Shown: piece after piece, positions 46,573-59,258 of the stretch
Layout: each line of letters opens with the position of its first letter
Position numbering within the stretch: position 1 is the first letter of the stretch
Source of the DNA: Polytrichum commune
Taxonomy: Eukaryota; Streptophyta; Polytrichopsida; Polytrichales; Polytrichaceae
Reading direction: 5' to 3'
NCBI GenBank assembly: GCA_950295325.1
Contig: OX485803.1
Coordinates: 32,674,001-32,738,000 of the forward strand
DNA: 64,000 bases
Notes under the pieces: generated by a model
Told to the model about the DNA's origin: nothing
The model's input: the letters and a program-made list of their open reading frames with translations, nothing else
Database searches by the model: none
Translations under genes and position numbers: made by a program

Positions 46573-49106
46573 GGGTGGTTTTGGTGTAGATTTCAAGAAA
46601 ATTGGGCAGCAAAATACCCATGGTCTCAACAAGACCCTGAAGGGGATGGTACATTTGACAAAGTTCGATGTATCATCTGCTCTAAAGTAAATGGCAGAGA
46701 CAAAATATTGGATGCAAAAGATGACAACCTGAAAAAACACCAAGGATGGAAGAGAACCCTCAGCGACTTACCTTCTTTGAAGGTGAAGAAAGGTGAATGG
46801 TATTGGGACTAGAATTCCGTCCACAAGCGTGCTGAGAGGATATTTGCAGCACTGTCTGTTAATGATATTGGAATCCTAGTTATAGCTGGGGCTCCTCCAA
46901 AACGCAAGGAAGTGCAAATGGCAGTCATCTTCCATTTGTTACAATTTGGAAGACCTATGACATAATATCCACCCATGAAGGAGCTGTTACAATTCCTGGG
47001 CGTTCCTAAGGTCAAAATCCTTCAATTCCTTTCAGTTTCAGTTGCTCATGTTATTAATTTTGTTTTGAAACATCGTGTTGGTTAGTAATGATACTTGAAT
47101 GTATGTGCAGGTTCCATTGAAGCATTGGACAGAGGGGTCGGGTTGGGAAATGGTTGAGAGTTTGTTTAACGTTGTGCAAGCAAGGACAAAAGAAATAGTA
47201 AATACAACCCCTTATTTCTCTATCACTTGCGATGAAGTCACAACGTTGGACAACCAATCTTGGACTAGCATGCATGTTTATACAATTCAAGATTGGGAAA
47301 GAATGCGAATGTTGTTGTGCTTGCAGCGTGTGACTGAGGGTGGTGGTGCCGATAATATAACCAAGATGATTCTTGGTGCACTCACTAATGAAGGTGGGTT
47401 GACCCCACATCAGATTAGAGACCGATTCGTGGCATTTGGGGCAGATGGTGCATCGGTTTTGCAAGGGAAGATGAATGGTGTCACTAACAAGCTGCAAGTT
47501 TCTCATGCGCCACACATGTAAGGCATGCATTGTATGGTACATCGAAGCAACCTTGCAGTGCAATGTCTATTAGATCTAGAGATGGTGGCTAAAATTGAAA
47601 CCCTACTAGCTACTTTGCACAAGTATTTTAGTAGGTCCCCAAAACGTCATTTGGAGCTCCAAAAACTTGCTGAATTGTTTGGGTTTAAGGGCAGAAAATT
47701 TCTTCAAAATGTAAAAACAAGGTGGATTTCAATATCGAATCCATTGAAACGTGTTTTGTCGGAGTACCGCACCCTTTTGGTGAAGATGTGTTCTGATCAT
47801 CTTGTAAAACCAACATTCCCGACAGCCAAGATAAATTATGAACTCATGGCTGATATTAAATTTTTACTGACCTTGGCTGTAGTGCTACATGTTCTAGAGG
47901 CTGTGAAAGCCTTGGTTGTCTTTGCATAATCCCCCAGTGTATATGTGTGTGATTTCATAAGGGCATTGAACCTTTGTATATCAGATGTGAATGACTTGTA
48001 TTGCACAAACAATGCATTCATTTCAGATGCATTTTCATGCTTCAAAAAGATATGTGACCTTTCGCATGAGAGCATCCGCCTAAGGTGGCATCCAGATGTG
48101 AATGATTGTGTTGAGCACTTGGTTTTTGGGGCCCATTTGTCAACTTCAGCCAGTTCCCACCTTAATGCGACTTGCGTTGATCATGTCACACACTTGAAGA
48201 GTTTTGTGACAAGAGAATTATTTGATAGAACGATATCGGAGGTGAAGGTCGAGGTTGCAAGTGTGTTTTAGTTTTTAGTTTTTTTTATTTGTTTATGTAT
48301 TTGCATCTTTTGAATATATTAAGGTTTTGCATCCATGAGCATGGATCTAATGTGTTGGTTTTTTTATTGTAGATGTTGCAGCCATGATGGTGTTGGAATT
48401 GGGAAGTAAGTTTTCCCCTAGTGAGGTAATGGATGCACTGTCCATTGTATATCCTCAATTTTGGCTTGAGCCAGGGCATGAGGACAAACTCACAGGGTAC
48501 ATAAACACTTTGAAGCAAACATATGCTCACACCAAGGATTTCTCTAGCGCTACACATGTTTGTGATACATGTCCAGCAGTGTTGATTGCTATGGCACTTG
48601 ATCGGCAATTGCATTGGTTTGATGTGGCTATGACAAATAATTCTCCTCATGCAATGAGGGCCATGGACACCCACATTCATCCCTTAACCAAACTATGGCG
48701 TGCCTTGGCACAATCTGGCCCTTTGAAGGGTATGTTTCCTGAGTTCTTTAAGTTCGCACAAATTGCGATGATCCAGGTAAGGGATTATATTTTGAAAATA
48801 TGTTACTTCATTAAACTTTCTCATGTTTTTTGTATTCATGTTTTTGAATGCAAGTTGGCTTCTTACTGACTTTGTCTCTTTGCATCCATTTTGTAGGTTC
48901 TTGGGAGCGTAGAAGACGAAAGAACATTTTTCAATGTTTCTTTCTTGAAGAACAAACTCCGCAACCGCTTAACTGAACATTTACCTCTTACTACAACAAT
49001 GTTTGCACAAAAACATTACACATTGACATCATTCCCGTACAAGGATGTCGTTTCAGATTGGAGAGCTTGCAAGCCGAAGCGCGGCCGATATGCACTTGGT
49101 GTTTGA
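46573..49106 (+). pseudogene. hAT transposase pseudogene with four nonsense codons
   Basis: Reading parts: to 47010, 47111-about 48260, 48373-48776 and 48897-49106, with plausible introns (for example GTAAGG at 48777 and TTTTGTAG before 48897). The N-terminus has WAAKYPW and a Cys-pair finger (VRCIICSK...LKKHQGW). The core shows SITCDEVTTLDNQSW and FGADGASVLQGKMNGV (acidic catalytic residues), GMHCMVHRSNLAV (the CxxH motif) and NVKTRWIS. The C-terminus, GSVEDERTFFNVSFLKNKLRNRL, is the hAT dimerisation domain. In-frame stops sit at 46810 (WYWD*NSV), 46963 (RPMT*YPP), 47519 (APHM*GMH) and 47927 (VVFA*SPS). Otherwise the frame is well kept, so it is a fairly young pseudogene. Confidence 0.85.
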
Positions 49107-49722
49107 TTTGCATAGAATGAGACATTTAGGGGGGTTTTCCCACTCCTTCATAACTATTTAGAATACAAGGATCTTATATAACTTCTACTTTTAAGAGCCT
49201 ACATCTCATACGGCTTATTGGCGATGCATGCCATTGTAAATAAAGAAGTGGTTTCCTCCTAAATTTTTTGTGACGTAATTTGTGGGATATAATTTCACAT
49301 ATTTACTGCTGCATTTCCTTGTTCCAATAGTGGCCTTGCAATATTTTTTATTTTTCACTTAGCTAAACTTCCAAAAGGCATCACAACAAGTATCGCATTT
49401 GCATTTCTCTACTGTCCATTTTAGATAGCGGCAATTTCATTCTACCACACATTTCATCGCAATGTTTACAATTTCCTTACATGTTCACATAGTTGAAACT
49501 GCAATGTAAAAAACCATTATAATAGCCATTTCACCCCCGTGTTCACCCCCTAGTAAAAAGCGAAAAACAATTCGTTGCTTGGGAGGCTCTTTCCTAAAAA
49601 GACATGTTGTGTGCATGCATTGAAGAAGAGATTGCAATTATGAGCCATGTGGGTGACCATATACATCCTGATAGTTCACCAAATCCCATTTCATCTCACC
49701 CTACACAACCAAATCATAGTGG

Positions 49723-49763
<41 letters not shown>

Positions 49764-51670
49764 GGCCTCTTGAAACGCATGATGGCAATGACTCATTAGA
49801 CCTTAAGTTTGCATATGAAGCCATCATAAGATCCAAAGTGTCTCATCCACTCCTCGCCATGCACCCTGTGAGTGAGGGGTTGATCACACTAGCCATCTCT
49901 AACACCATCTGTCGTCATCTCCAGCTGTAATAGTGTGAAAAGTGGTGGGCCAACATTTATTTCTCAACATAATCCGCAGCAATTTCACGGCTAGAACCAT
50001 ACAATTTTTTTGATGCGATCAGGGCATGAGTGAGCAAGCGAGCAAGCGGATTAACCCTGAAATGCTCATGCAACCCGAAATAGGTCGCCACCTTATTATT
50101 GGGGTCTGTGACCCACTAGGTGGCAATCTACACAAATGGAAGGTATTTATTGGTGTAGGCTGGTGCCTATTACCATGTGGGCCAAAATAAGATAGAAAAA
50201 CCTCCTACTCCAAGCTTGTAGGATTTTTTGTTAGGCTAGCATTGCTTGTCTTGGGAGGCAGTTACATGTGTTGTCCACATGTAGGAGCCAAATTTAGGAG
50301 CCAAGATCTTTCACATATGATGGCAAACTTAAGTGGGGTTTTCCCCTTACGACAAGGTGACTGTTGTGCACAACTTGACCGGATGGATTTGAAAAGAAAA
50401 AAAAGAATGCACATGTTGCTTGCTTCATGAAAAGGAGAAATCTCCCAAATTGTCTTCATGTGGCCCCTCCAACTTTGCGGGGTGACAGACTTCATCTAAA
50501 ATTGCTCAAAAAACTTCAAATTTTTGGGAGTAGCTCATTTGTTATCTGCATAACCTATTATGTAAAAGTTTCCAACTTTCTAGATTTTGTGGCATGACTA
50601 AAATGGTCATTTTAGCTGCCCCTCGGATGAAGGCCATGTTCATATGTCATTTGACATAGCAAATGTGTCCGATTAACTTAATATTATCCCAACAAGCATA
50701 TATGGTAGTCTAGTTTACTTCCGTACAGTTGGATTTTAAGAAAACAAAGTTTGTGTTGCTACATAACATAAATATTCAACATTGGAGATGGAAACGCCCG
50801 AAAATGGAATGTGAAGGCTTGAGCGTTTAGGGGTTAAGTTAATGAAGGATGACAACGAAGAGTACAAAGAAGGAGAAGAAACGGGGGACTAAGCTATATT
50901 GAAAGTTGCTACTACCACTACTTGACCCAATTTGCCATTCGGAGGCAGCTTCATGAGAAGATTGTCGATGGATCAATGGATTGATCTTAGCACAACACAA
51001 GAAATGTTATTAAAATGAAAATGGAAATGAGTGAGAGATTGAGAGAAAATGAAAAATGTACAAAAAAAATCTTACATGATTGGAGCACGAGGTTTTTATA
51101 TGTTATTTTAACTCATATGGTAGTGGAAACCACCATTAGGGTTTAAGTTGGCACGGTGTCCTCTATAAACTACAATAAATATGATATTTAGTGTCACCTA
51201 TTTTCAATACTAATTGTAAATCGCGGTATCGCGTCACCAACACTAAATGTTAACCCGACATTATTTGTCATTCCTTGTAATTTTTGGGGGGGATCATAGA
51301 TTTGCAATGTTGCAATTACTATCACTTACCAATATATTTTTCATCCAAATTTCAATCATTCATGACAATATTTCATCACAAGTTGCTGACAAGAGAAGGT
51401 AGGGTTTTGGCCAATGAATGAACTCATCCATCATTCATGATAGTATTTGTTCACTTATTTTTAAGAACTGTCATCCGAAAAGTTACCATAGTGACATAAA
51501 GTACCATATGACACTAAATGTCATAATTATGTAGTTGCACTGAGACTACTTAATTGTGAAAAGAGAACTTTCATCCCAAAATTAGCTTCTCACACACTAA
51601 GCTATAGTAGAGGCACTTGTTCCCAATCGTGATGCCATCGACAATCTATAGGGTACTAGAATCTCGATAA
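49107..51670. other. Spacer with (CT)n microsatellite
   Basis: The (CT)n tract is at about 49726-49760. Several short ORFs carry no domain. I see no gene. The stretch runs up to repeat X copy 2. Confidence 0.45.
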
Positions 51671-52730
51671 GGCTAAGATTGAATTCCAATCCGGCCAGAA
51701 TCAATAATGCCATGACACATGACCTGGTTTTGAGTGCTAAAGTGAGGAGGAATAAGCGGTTATCATGAGCAATTATGGCATACTCTAGATATCAGTAATA
51801 TGTTCGGGTCAACTTTTGGCTTCAAGAATTCACAATAATTTCAATACAAAGAAGAAAATTACCGAAAAATTTACAATCCTCGTGATTTCTATCTTCCTAC
51901 ATGGGAGAGATTTGCACCACATTATACTTCTCCAGATCTGGCACAAAATCTCTCAAGTGTTGGGGTTTGGGCACCTCTACTTTGTGTTACAAATTTATCC
52001 AGATTCTGGCGACTCTCATTTCAAGGTACTAATAAGGTGGAGCAAACCATATCAGACACAAGTTCATTTGTCAAGCTGTGCCTATTGGCTGACGTCCGTG
52101 GACTGAAGTCGATGTCATCTTCTTCATTGTCGTCACAATCAAACCTAAAGCAGGATGCAATTTGCAAGGTTGTGAAGGACCACTCTGTGGCTTCAAACAT
52201 GTAGAAAATTCTATGTATAACTGTGAAGAAAGTACTGAACCTAGGGAGCGGAGTTGATGAACAGAAATATCAGGAATATAATTGCAGGGAAATGAAATCA
52301 CAACCGAGTCAATCCACATAGATGACCAAACCGAAAACGCCCCTACAGTTATGTGAGCTGTCACACTTCATAATCAAACCCTCATTTAGATTGAGTTGAA
52401 ACATTTACATGGTATTGCTAGCTTGTGACCGAGAAGCCATAAGTGAAGAGATTGCAGATCAAGGTCATTTCGAACAAATAATCAACGCAGTAGATGATGG
52501 TTTGAAGCGCCGACTGAGCAAGCTCTTGGGATCCACATTGCTCTTGCAGCTCTTCTATTTAATATAGTATTCAAATCAGCACTCGTCGGCTTGTTGATCA
52601 GCAGCCATCTCCTGGGCATCACTTGACGTCTCGACGAATGCGTACCGAAAGTGTCACAAGGTCTCAGATTGGGTGATATGCTTTCAAGGTCATCTGGCAC
52701 CGGTGGTCTAGTGGTAGAATAGTACCCTGC
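51671..52730 (+). repeat. Repeat X, copy 2, ending in a tRNA-Gly 5' half
   Basis: This is the inverted counterpart of 26921-28019, nearly identical over about 1.06 kb but missing about 45 bp near 52525. It ends with the tRNA-Gly(GCC) 5' half at 52697-52730 (GCACCGGTGGTCTAGTGG, then TAGAATAGTACCCTGC). Unlike copy 1 it is followed by degenerate tRNA-Gly 3' sequence. Confidence 0.85.
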
Positions 52731-54490
52731 AGGGTTTTAGGTGAAGGCTCATGTTCTGGTATTTTGATTCCCGGCCTGCGTACGTGTTTTCACTTTCCTG
52801 GACTCTTTAGTGGGCTCGATTTTTAGGTAAAGGCTCATGTTCTTTTTAGGGAAAGGCTCATGTTCTTTTTAGGTAAAGGCTCATGTTCAGGTACTTCGAT
52901 TCCCGGCCTGTGCACGTGTTTTCACTTTCCTGGACTCTCGTTAGTAGGCTGGATTTTTTGCTAAAGGCTCCTGATTACATGTTCTGGTATAGACCCGGGT
53001 TTGATTCCCGGCCGGTGCATGTGTTTTTGCTTCATGGACTCTCGTTAGTGGGTTGGATTTTTTGCTAAATGTTCATGATTACATATTCTGCTGCAGACCC
53101 GGGTTTGATTCCCAGCCGGTGCACGTGTTTTTATTTCCTGGACTCTCGTTAGTGGGTTGGGTTCTTTGCTAAAGGCTCATGATTACATGCTCGTTTATCA
53201 TACATCTCAAGAAAGTTAGTGCATATGCTAAGGTGTTTGTACAATGTATAATTTGTTTTGGTGAGTTCAAGGAGGCTTTTATTATTACTATTTAAAAAAA
53301 AAATCATTTCATCAGTCGGACCCACTTACTCACTGTCAAGCATCTCTTTACACCAAGAAATTGCAGAGAACTTGTAGTGGAGGATTCCGGTCCTTGGAAA
53401 AACACTAAGAAATTTAATATGGCCTTCACTATATTGCCGCACACACTAATAGCCCACCCTCACTAAATGGGGTAATCAATGTAGTTGTCATTTTTTGGTT
53501 CTCACTTTCTGCTTCTCGGCTATCCAGATCACGCCTAACATAACACATGTTGATTCAGACCCGGGTTCGATTCCCGGCGGGTGCACGTGTTTTACTTCTT
53601 GGACTCTCATTAGTGGGCTGGATTTTTTGCTAAAGGCTCATGATTACATGCTCATTTATCATACATCTCAAGAAAGTTAGTGCATACGCTAAGGTATTCG
53701 TACAATGTATAATTTGTTTTGGTGAGGTCAAGGAGGCTTTTTCTTATTACTAATTATTAAAAAATTTAATCATTTCATCAATCGACCCCACTTACTCACT
53801 GTCAAGCATCTCCTTACACCAAGAAATTGCAGAGAACTTGCAATGGAAGGTTCTGGTCCTTGGAAAAACCCTATGAAATTTAATATGGCCTTCACTATTT
53901 TGCTGCACACACTAATAGCCCACCCTCACTAAATGGGATAATCAATGTATAGTTGTCATTTCTTGGTTCTCTCTTTCTACTTCTCTGTTATCCATATCAC
54001 GCCTAACATAACACATGTTGATACAAACCTAGGTTCCGCTCCCGGCGGGTGCACATGTTTTACTTCCTGGACTCTCATTAGTGGGTTGGATTTTTTTTGC
54101 TATAGGCTCATGATAACATGCTCGTTTATCATACATCTCAAGAAAGTTAGTGCATACGCTAAGGTGTTTGTACAATGTATAATTTGTTTTGGTGAGCTCA
54201 AGGAGGCTTTTCTTATTACTAATTATTAATTTTTTTAATCATTTCATCAGTCGGCCCCGCATACTCACTGTCAAGCATCTCCTTACACCAAGAAATTGTA
54301 GAGAACTTGCAATGGAAGGTTCTGGTCCTTGGAAAAACCCTAAGAAACTTAATATGGCCTTCACTATTTTGCTGCACACACTAATAGCCCACCCTCACTA
54401 AATGGGATAATCAGTGTAGTTGTCATTTCTTGGTTCTCGCTTTCTGCTTCTCTGCTATCCAAATCACGCCTAACACAACACATGTTGATA
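52697..54490 (+). repeat. Tandem cluster of tRNA-Gly-derived fragments
   Basis: One tRNA-Gly 5' half (52697-52730) is followed by six copies of the T-arm/acceptor 3' half: about 52763, 52889, 52991, 53093, 53557 and 54023. The best read GACCCGGGTTCGATTCCCGG followed by CGGGTGCAC. The first four are about 100-125 bp apart, each followed by TTTCCTGGACTCTCGTTAG and AAGGCTCATG. The last three head units of about 465 bp that share a long body (AGAAAGTTAGTGCATA ... CACACTAATAGCCCACCC). No copy has both halves intact, so none is a functional tRNA. Confidence 0.8.
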
Positions 54491-55217
54491 TGCAATTTGG
54501 TATCAAATTTCACAAAAACCCTGACCAATAGTACTCGTGCATCCTTGTCCCTCCAGAGGATTGTGACCACTACATACATTACCTTCAGGTTTCTCGTGTC
54601 ATATTCGCCAAGTTTGGCACAATAATCAAATCTACAGAATTGATATAAAGAACAGAGAGGAGTAGGAGTAGGAGTAGGAGTAGGACTTGGAAGACTTGCA
54701 AGTCGACTAATCTTTCTCTGCACGTTGTTGTAATTCTATATAGCAGCTGAAATATTATATGTTATTCCCCACTTTTGCATTAGGTTCTCCATATATTCAG
54801 CAGAGGAGTCTTTCCCACACAATTGAGTACCTGACCCACTGATGAGGTGGTACAGTTTCGGATGTGTTTTGTAGAGTTAGCGCATAGTGTGAATTATGGA
54901 CTGTCGTTGTAAAATAATTTCTCCATGTGATGGTGTACATGAGAGGCACAATCATGCACAAATGTTTTTATTTTGTCAACATTCGTTTCAGTTGATCTGG
55001 TGTTGCAGATGCATTTGGCTTGTCTTTCAAGGGTTGCAACTCAGTCCCCCACTTACTGCTATCATGCCTTCTTCCTAAGTCACTTGCACGGTATAACAAC
55101 CCCAAGTACTAGTGGCTCTTGGTTTGCTGTTTCTGGACGCAATGTATCTATCTTACTGATGCGACCAATGTAATTTGCACTGCCTTTGCAGCTTCTGCTA
55201 TTCACATCCAGGTTAAC
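54491..55217. other. P450 upstream region
   Basis: Non-coding as far as I can see. There is a short (AGGAGT)n tract at 54656-54685. It should contain the P450 promoter, but I cannot identify a TATA box with confidence. Confidence 0.35.
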
Positions 55218-58200
55218 ATGGAGAGTGCTCAATTGTGGTGGTGGAGGCATCAGTCTGCAGAAGGGGGAAATGTCATAGTTTCGGCGTTGTGCAGTTTGCT
55301 GGCAATTCTGGTACTCGTGGCGTTTTATGCGAATCTGCAAGCTTTGCAGCAGAGAAAGAAGTTGCTGCCAGGACCTCGGGGATGGCCTTTAGTTGGGAAC
55401 CTCCCACACCTCACCAAGTTTGGGCCCCCACATCAATCCCTCACGACGCTTGCCGCCAAGTATGGGGGCCTCATGTATCTTCGCTTGGGTATGTACATGT
55501 GCCTTCACACGCTTGAATTGATCAAGCATAGCATCGTTAAGCTTCGTAAGAGTACTCCACTGCATCGTGAATCAAGGGCACTTTGATGCAGGCATCAAAA
55601 GCTATGCCATGAATGATTGTGCATGTGTCCCACAATTGTAAGCCGGGTTCATATCTAGAAATGAAGACCTGCATTCTTGGAGATTTGTTTCTTCATTTCA
55701 CAAAGAGAGGAATCGAGGTGACAAGGTTTAAAAATATTAAATGCTATGTAACTAATTCATTTTTGACAAGCATGTTTCTAAGGTTCAGAGTCGGTTATGG
55801 ATGGATGATTCCAAGATGGAAATCACCTTCACTCAACAAGTACGTGATTGGCATCTTACAATCTCAAGATTGACTACCAGGTCGGTGTGATTTAATTCTT
55901 CCGACCTATTTTGTTTTACAGGTTTCGTGCCGTGCATCATGGTTTCCACTGCTGCTGTGGCGAAGGAGCTGTGTCAAACCAACGATGTTGTGTTCTCATC
56001 TCGGCCCACGCAGAAATTGGCCAACATCATCCTGAGCTTTGGGAGCACTGACCACAAAACCTTGGGTGCCGCTCCTTACGGACCTTACTGGAGGCAGGTC
56101 CGCAGGTTTTGTACTACCGAGTTGTTTTCGGCGACGCGCCATGCTTTGTATGAGAGAGTCAAAGAAGAGGAGATTCAAAACATGATGCAAGCTCTGTTGG
56201 AAAAATCCAGGAAGGGAGATGCAATTGACCTCAAGAGTTGGTTGTATGGTGTGAATGGCAACAACATGACCCGGATGCTCATCAAGAAGAGGTAATCAAT
56301 TGGGTGAACCATTTCTAAGAAGCATTATTTGGGAGCTGTTTTCTAGTCATAAACATTTTTAAGATTATAAATCTCTAAGAATTAAAAAAAACTAGAAACG
56401 AAAATTAACACCTATGGGATCTGGGTGATGATCCATGTTTAGGTATTTTTGCTTGTATTGGTTCTAAAGATGGCTTTTAAAAGTTCAAATCTTTTCTAAT
56501 TTAGAGTCCACAAATCATATCAATGAATCCCCCTCAATGTCCTCTTTCCAAGCATGTTTCTCCTGTTTGTGAAAGAACAAATCACCACCTCATTAGAAGC
56601 ATGAGAAGTGATTTAGAAACAACTGTTGTAAAAGGGAGATGGTTGGCACCCCGGGGATTGTCAAATGCTATAGTTATTAAGTAGTTGAAGTTTCTTTGCC
56701 AGGTACTTCAATCCAGGAGTGGAGGATCAACAGCAAGAGAAGGGAGAGTTCGAACTGATGACAACCAGTCAATTTGACATCCTAGGTGCCTTCGTGATAA
56801 GTGATTATGTGCTGTGGTTGGGCTTTTTCACTAGGCTGCAAGGCTTGCACTCCAAATTTGAGGATGTCCGCAATCGCATACAAACATTGGGAGCCAAAAT
56901 GGTTGCACTGGAGAAGCACAGAGAAAGTGCAAAAGAAAGGGAGTTGCAGCAACAAGAAAATCATGAGGAGGAAGCTGACTATGTGCCAGATTTTGTTGAT
57001 ATGCTGATGAATGCACCGCTCGATCATGGGAAGGTCTATGCAGATAGGGACCTCATCAGTTTCATCACGGTGAGGATGCCCATTTGGGGACAAAGTGCTC
57101 ACCCCATCTCTCTCTGCCTGGCGTTTCTTTGAGTTGCTACCTCCTACAACCTTCTGCCCTCACTACCTCCCCCCAAGTTGCTCACCTTGTTCATTAATTG
57201 ATGATTCACAAGGAACTTGATGGTGAAAAAAACCCTTAATATTCCCTGCAAGAAACTTAAAACACATGACACCGTAACACATGATCATCCATTAGCTTAA
57301 GTCTTTACATTCTCCTACTAGATCCTCAACGTGGGGTTTGCATGGTAAGTCGCAAGAAATGAAGGGGACGTAAAAGATCATGCGGTCCCTCTGCAACACT
57401 CTACCAAATCATTTTTGCCCTTAACTTCTTGTAAAGTCCCTGTTGGCCCATCTGCCCTGAAATAGAGCTCACGGTTTGATTGGCATTTTTGGACCATAAC
57501 TTCCTTTTTGTATGACTTTGTGAAAGAGCATTACTGGTGACCATATCCAACCTTATTTCATTTGTCAATATCAAATCTAGATCATGCACATAGATCGTAA
57601 GCATCTATAATGGTTTGAATCAAAGTATGCATTGACGACCTGTAATCTTAGTGTTTCTTGTTATATCCCTTGGAATATTACAATATGAATATTTCTACTC
57701 AATCATCAATTGATTCATTTGGCAAAGCCTCACTTGCATAGCACCAGATGATTGCTCTTCATGTGATTAATTTGATTGATGATTTTCAAGCTCACATGGT
57801 ATTGTTTAATATGTACAGGGCATGTTCTCTGCGGGAACGGAAACGAGCTCAACCACAACGGAATGGGCGATGGCAGAGATGATGTTGCATCCTGACATGA
57901 AGAAGAAAGCGCAAGATGAGCTCAACAGTGTGGTGGGGCCTGAACGTCTTGTGCGAGAAACGGACATCCCAAACCTCCCATACCTGCAAGCGTTTGTGAA
58001 GGAAGTATTCCGGATGCATCCTCCTGGGCCATTGTCGGTTCCTCGCGAATCGACGCAAGCATCGGAGTTGCTAGGGTTTAAGCTCCCAGCAGAAACCAGG
58101 CTGCTCCTCAACGTGTACGCCATCCACCGGGACCCAAGCATGTACACAAATCCAGATGTTTTCAATCCAGACAGGTTTGTGGAGCATCCAGAGGTGAGCG

Positions 58201-58514
58201 CTGTGTCGGGCTTTGATTCCTTCCAATTGCTTCCATTCGGTATAGGCCGACGCATGTGCCCGGCATCCAAACTGGGCAACCTGATGGCAACGCTACTTCT
58301 GGCTCACCTTCTCCACAGCTTTGAATGGTTCTTCAACGATGGCGAAGATCTGGAGCATTTCGATATGAGTGAAGCTAATTTCGCACTCACCATTTGTAGG
58401 AAAACTCCTCTGTGCTTGGTGGCCAAGCCCAAAGCTCCTCACTACAACAGATTGGGTATTTTAGGACTGAAATTTATAACTGCCTTAAGTCATAAAATCC
58501 CAAAATATGACTGA
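55218..58514 (+). CDS. Cytochrome P450, CYP71 clan (A-type), four exons
   Basis: Exons 55218-55488, 55922-56291, 56703-57069 and 57819-58514 join through GT-AG introns in phases 1, 2 and 0 into 567 residues ending in TGA. Residues about 17-41 form the membrane anchor. The hinge is LLPGPRGWPLVGNLP. WRQVRR is the C-helix. GMFSAGTETSSTTTEW is the oxygen-binding I-helix. KEVFRMHPPGP carries the ExxR pair, FNPDRF the PERF motif, and PFGIGRRMCPA the heme loop with its Cys ligand. Such enzymes are ER-bound mono-oxygenases that take electrons from P450 reductase. The clan includes flavonoid and phenolic hydroxylases, but the substrate here cannot be told. The last intron lies just before the I-helix, near the intron usual in A-type genes; the two others are extra. 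The C-terminus runs about 25 residues past the expected end. Confidence 0.9.
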
Positions 58515-59258
58515 CGAGGCTCCGGATGAGGATGACGTGCGCGGTGACTGGGTCTAGTCATTACCGACGAGTCGCTCTGGACATGAGTCATATGAATATA
58601 TACGGTTGTGGGGGCGTATAAAAGGACAGATTCTACTATCCCCACAGCACGTGGGGCATACCTTGACTAGCCTTGGAGTCTGTGCCCTTTTTTGACCTGC
58701 CCGGGCAGGAAAAATACCTATCCGACGTGACATGTGACTCTATGTAGTCATGTTTTCTGCTGACGTGTAATATGACTTGCATGTGTCATAATTTTGCCGA
58801 CGTGGCAGGCCACGTGGATTGTGATTACTAGCTTTTTGACTATTTGTAGTCATGTTTTTTTAGGCGATAGTCACATTTTCTGCGGGGATGACATTATTAT
58901 ATGACGTCCTATAGTCATATTCTTAGTAATATGTCATGCACAATGTGACATGATGGAGTGATATTCGCGTAGATGGAGAGTCACGGCGCGTAGTTCTTTG
59001 TGCGTTGTGGTAACTGTATTGAGTTAGATTTGTATTACTAGCAATTCTGAATGTCAGTCACATTTCCAGGCACAACCCAAGCAATTACGACACATTCAAG
59101 TCATGCGCTACATGACTGAGCCAAATAAGAAATTGAGCGCACAAATTGGGCAGATAAATTTCAATAACTTGAACGACTTTATGTAGTCCATGTATCCAAG
59201 CAGATCCAAATGTGTTCATCTTTCCTACATGACCCCTAAATGCATAAACTACCGAAAT
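58515..59258. other. Spacer rich in GTCAT/ATGAC motifs
   Basis: Between the P450 stop and the 3' end of the minus-strand TNP-like gene. From about 58555 it carries many AGTCAT, GTCATAT and ATGACT words, such as TAGTCATATTC and GTCATGTTTT. These match the motif family in the introns of the neighbour, suggesting that this stretch already belongs to the same mobile element. No CACTA terminus was found. Confidence 0.5.

Noticed and set aside
46235..46573. A gene upstream of the hAT transposase
   Set aside because: The composition is Pro/His/Cys-rich with no domain, and it is continuous with spacer sequence. At most it is an upstream exon.
46810..47929. Alternative genetic code with TAA/TAG read as Gln, as in some ulvophyte algae
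   Set aside because: Apparent Gln-to-stop changes occur only in transposons. The ParB-methylase gene ends at TAA and the SWIM gene at TAG with sensible C-termini, and the P450 points to a land plant.
52697..52790. A functional split or intron-containing tRNA-Gly gene
   Set aside because: The 5' half is followed by a damaged 3' half (TTTTGATTCCCGGCCTGCG) lacking the T-stem pairing and the anticodon 3' arm.
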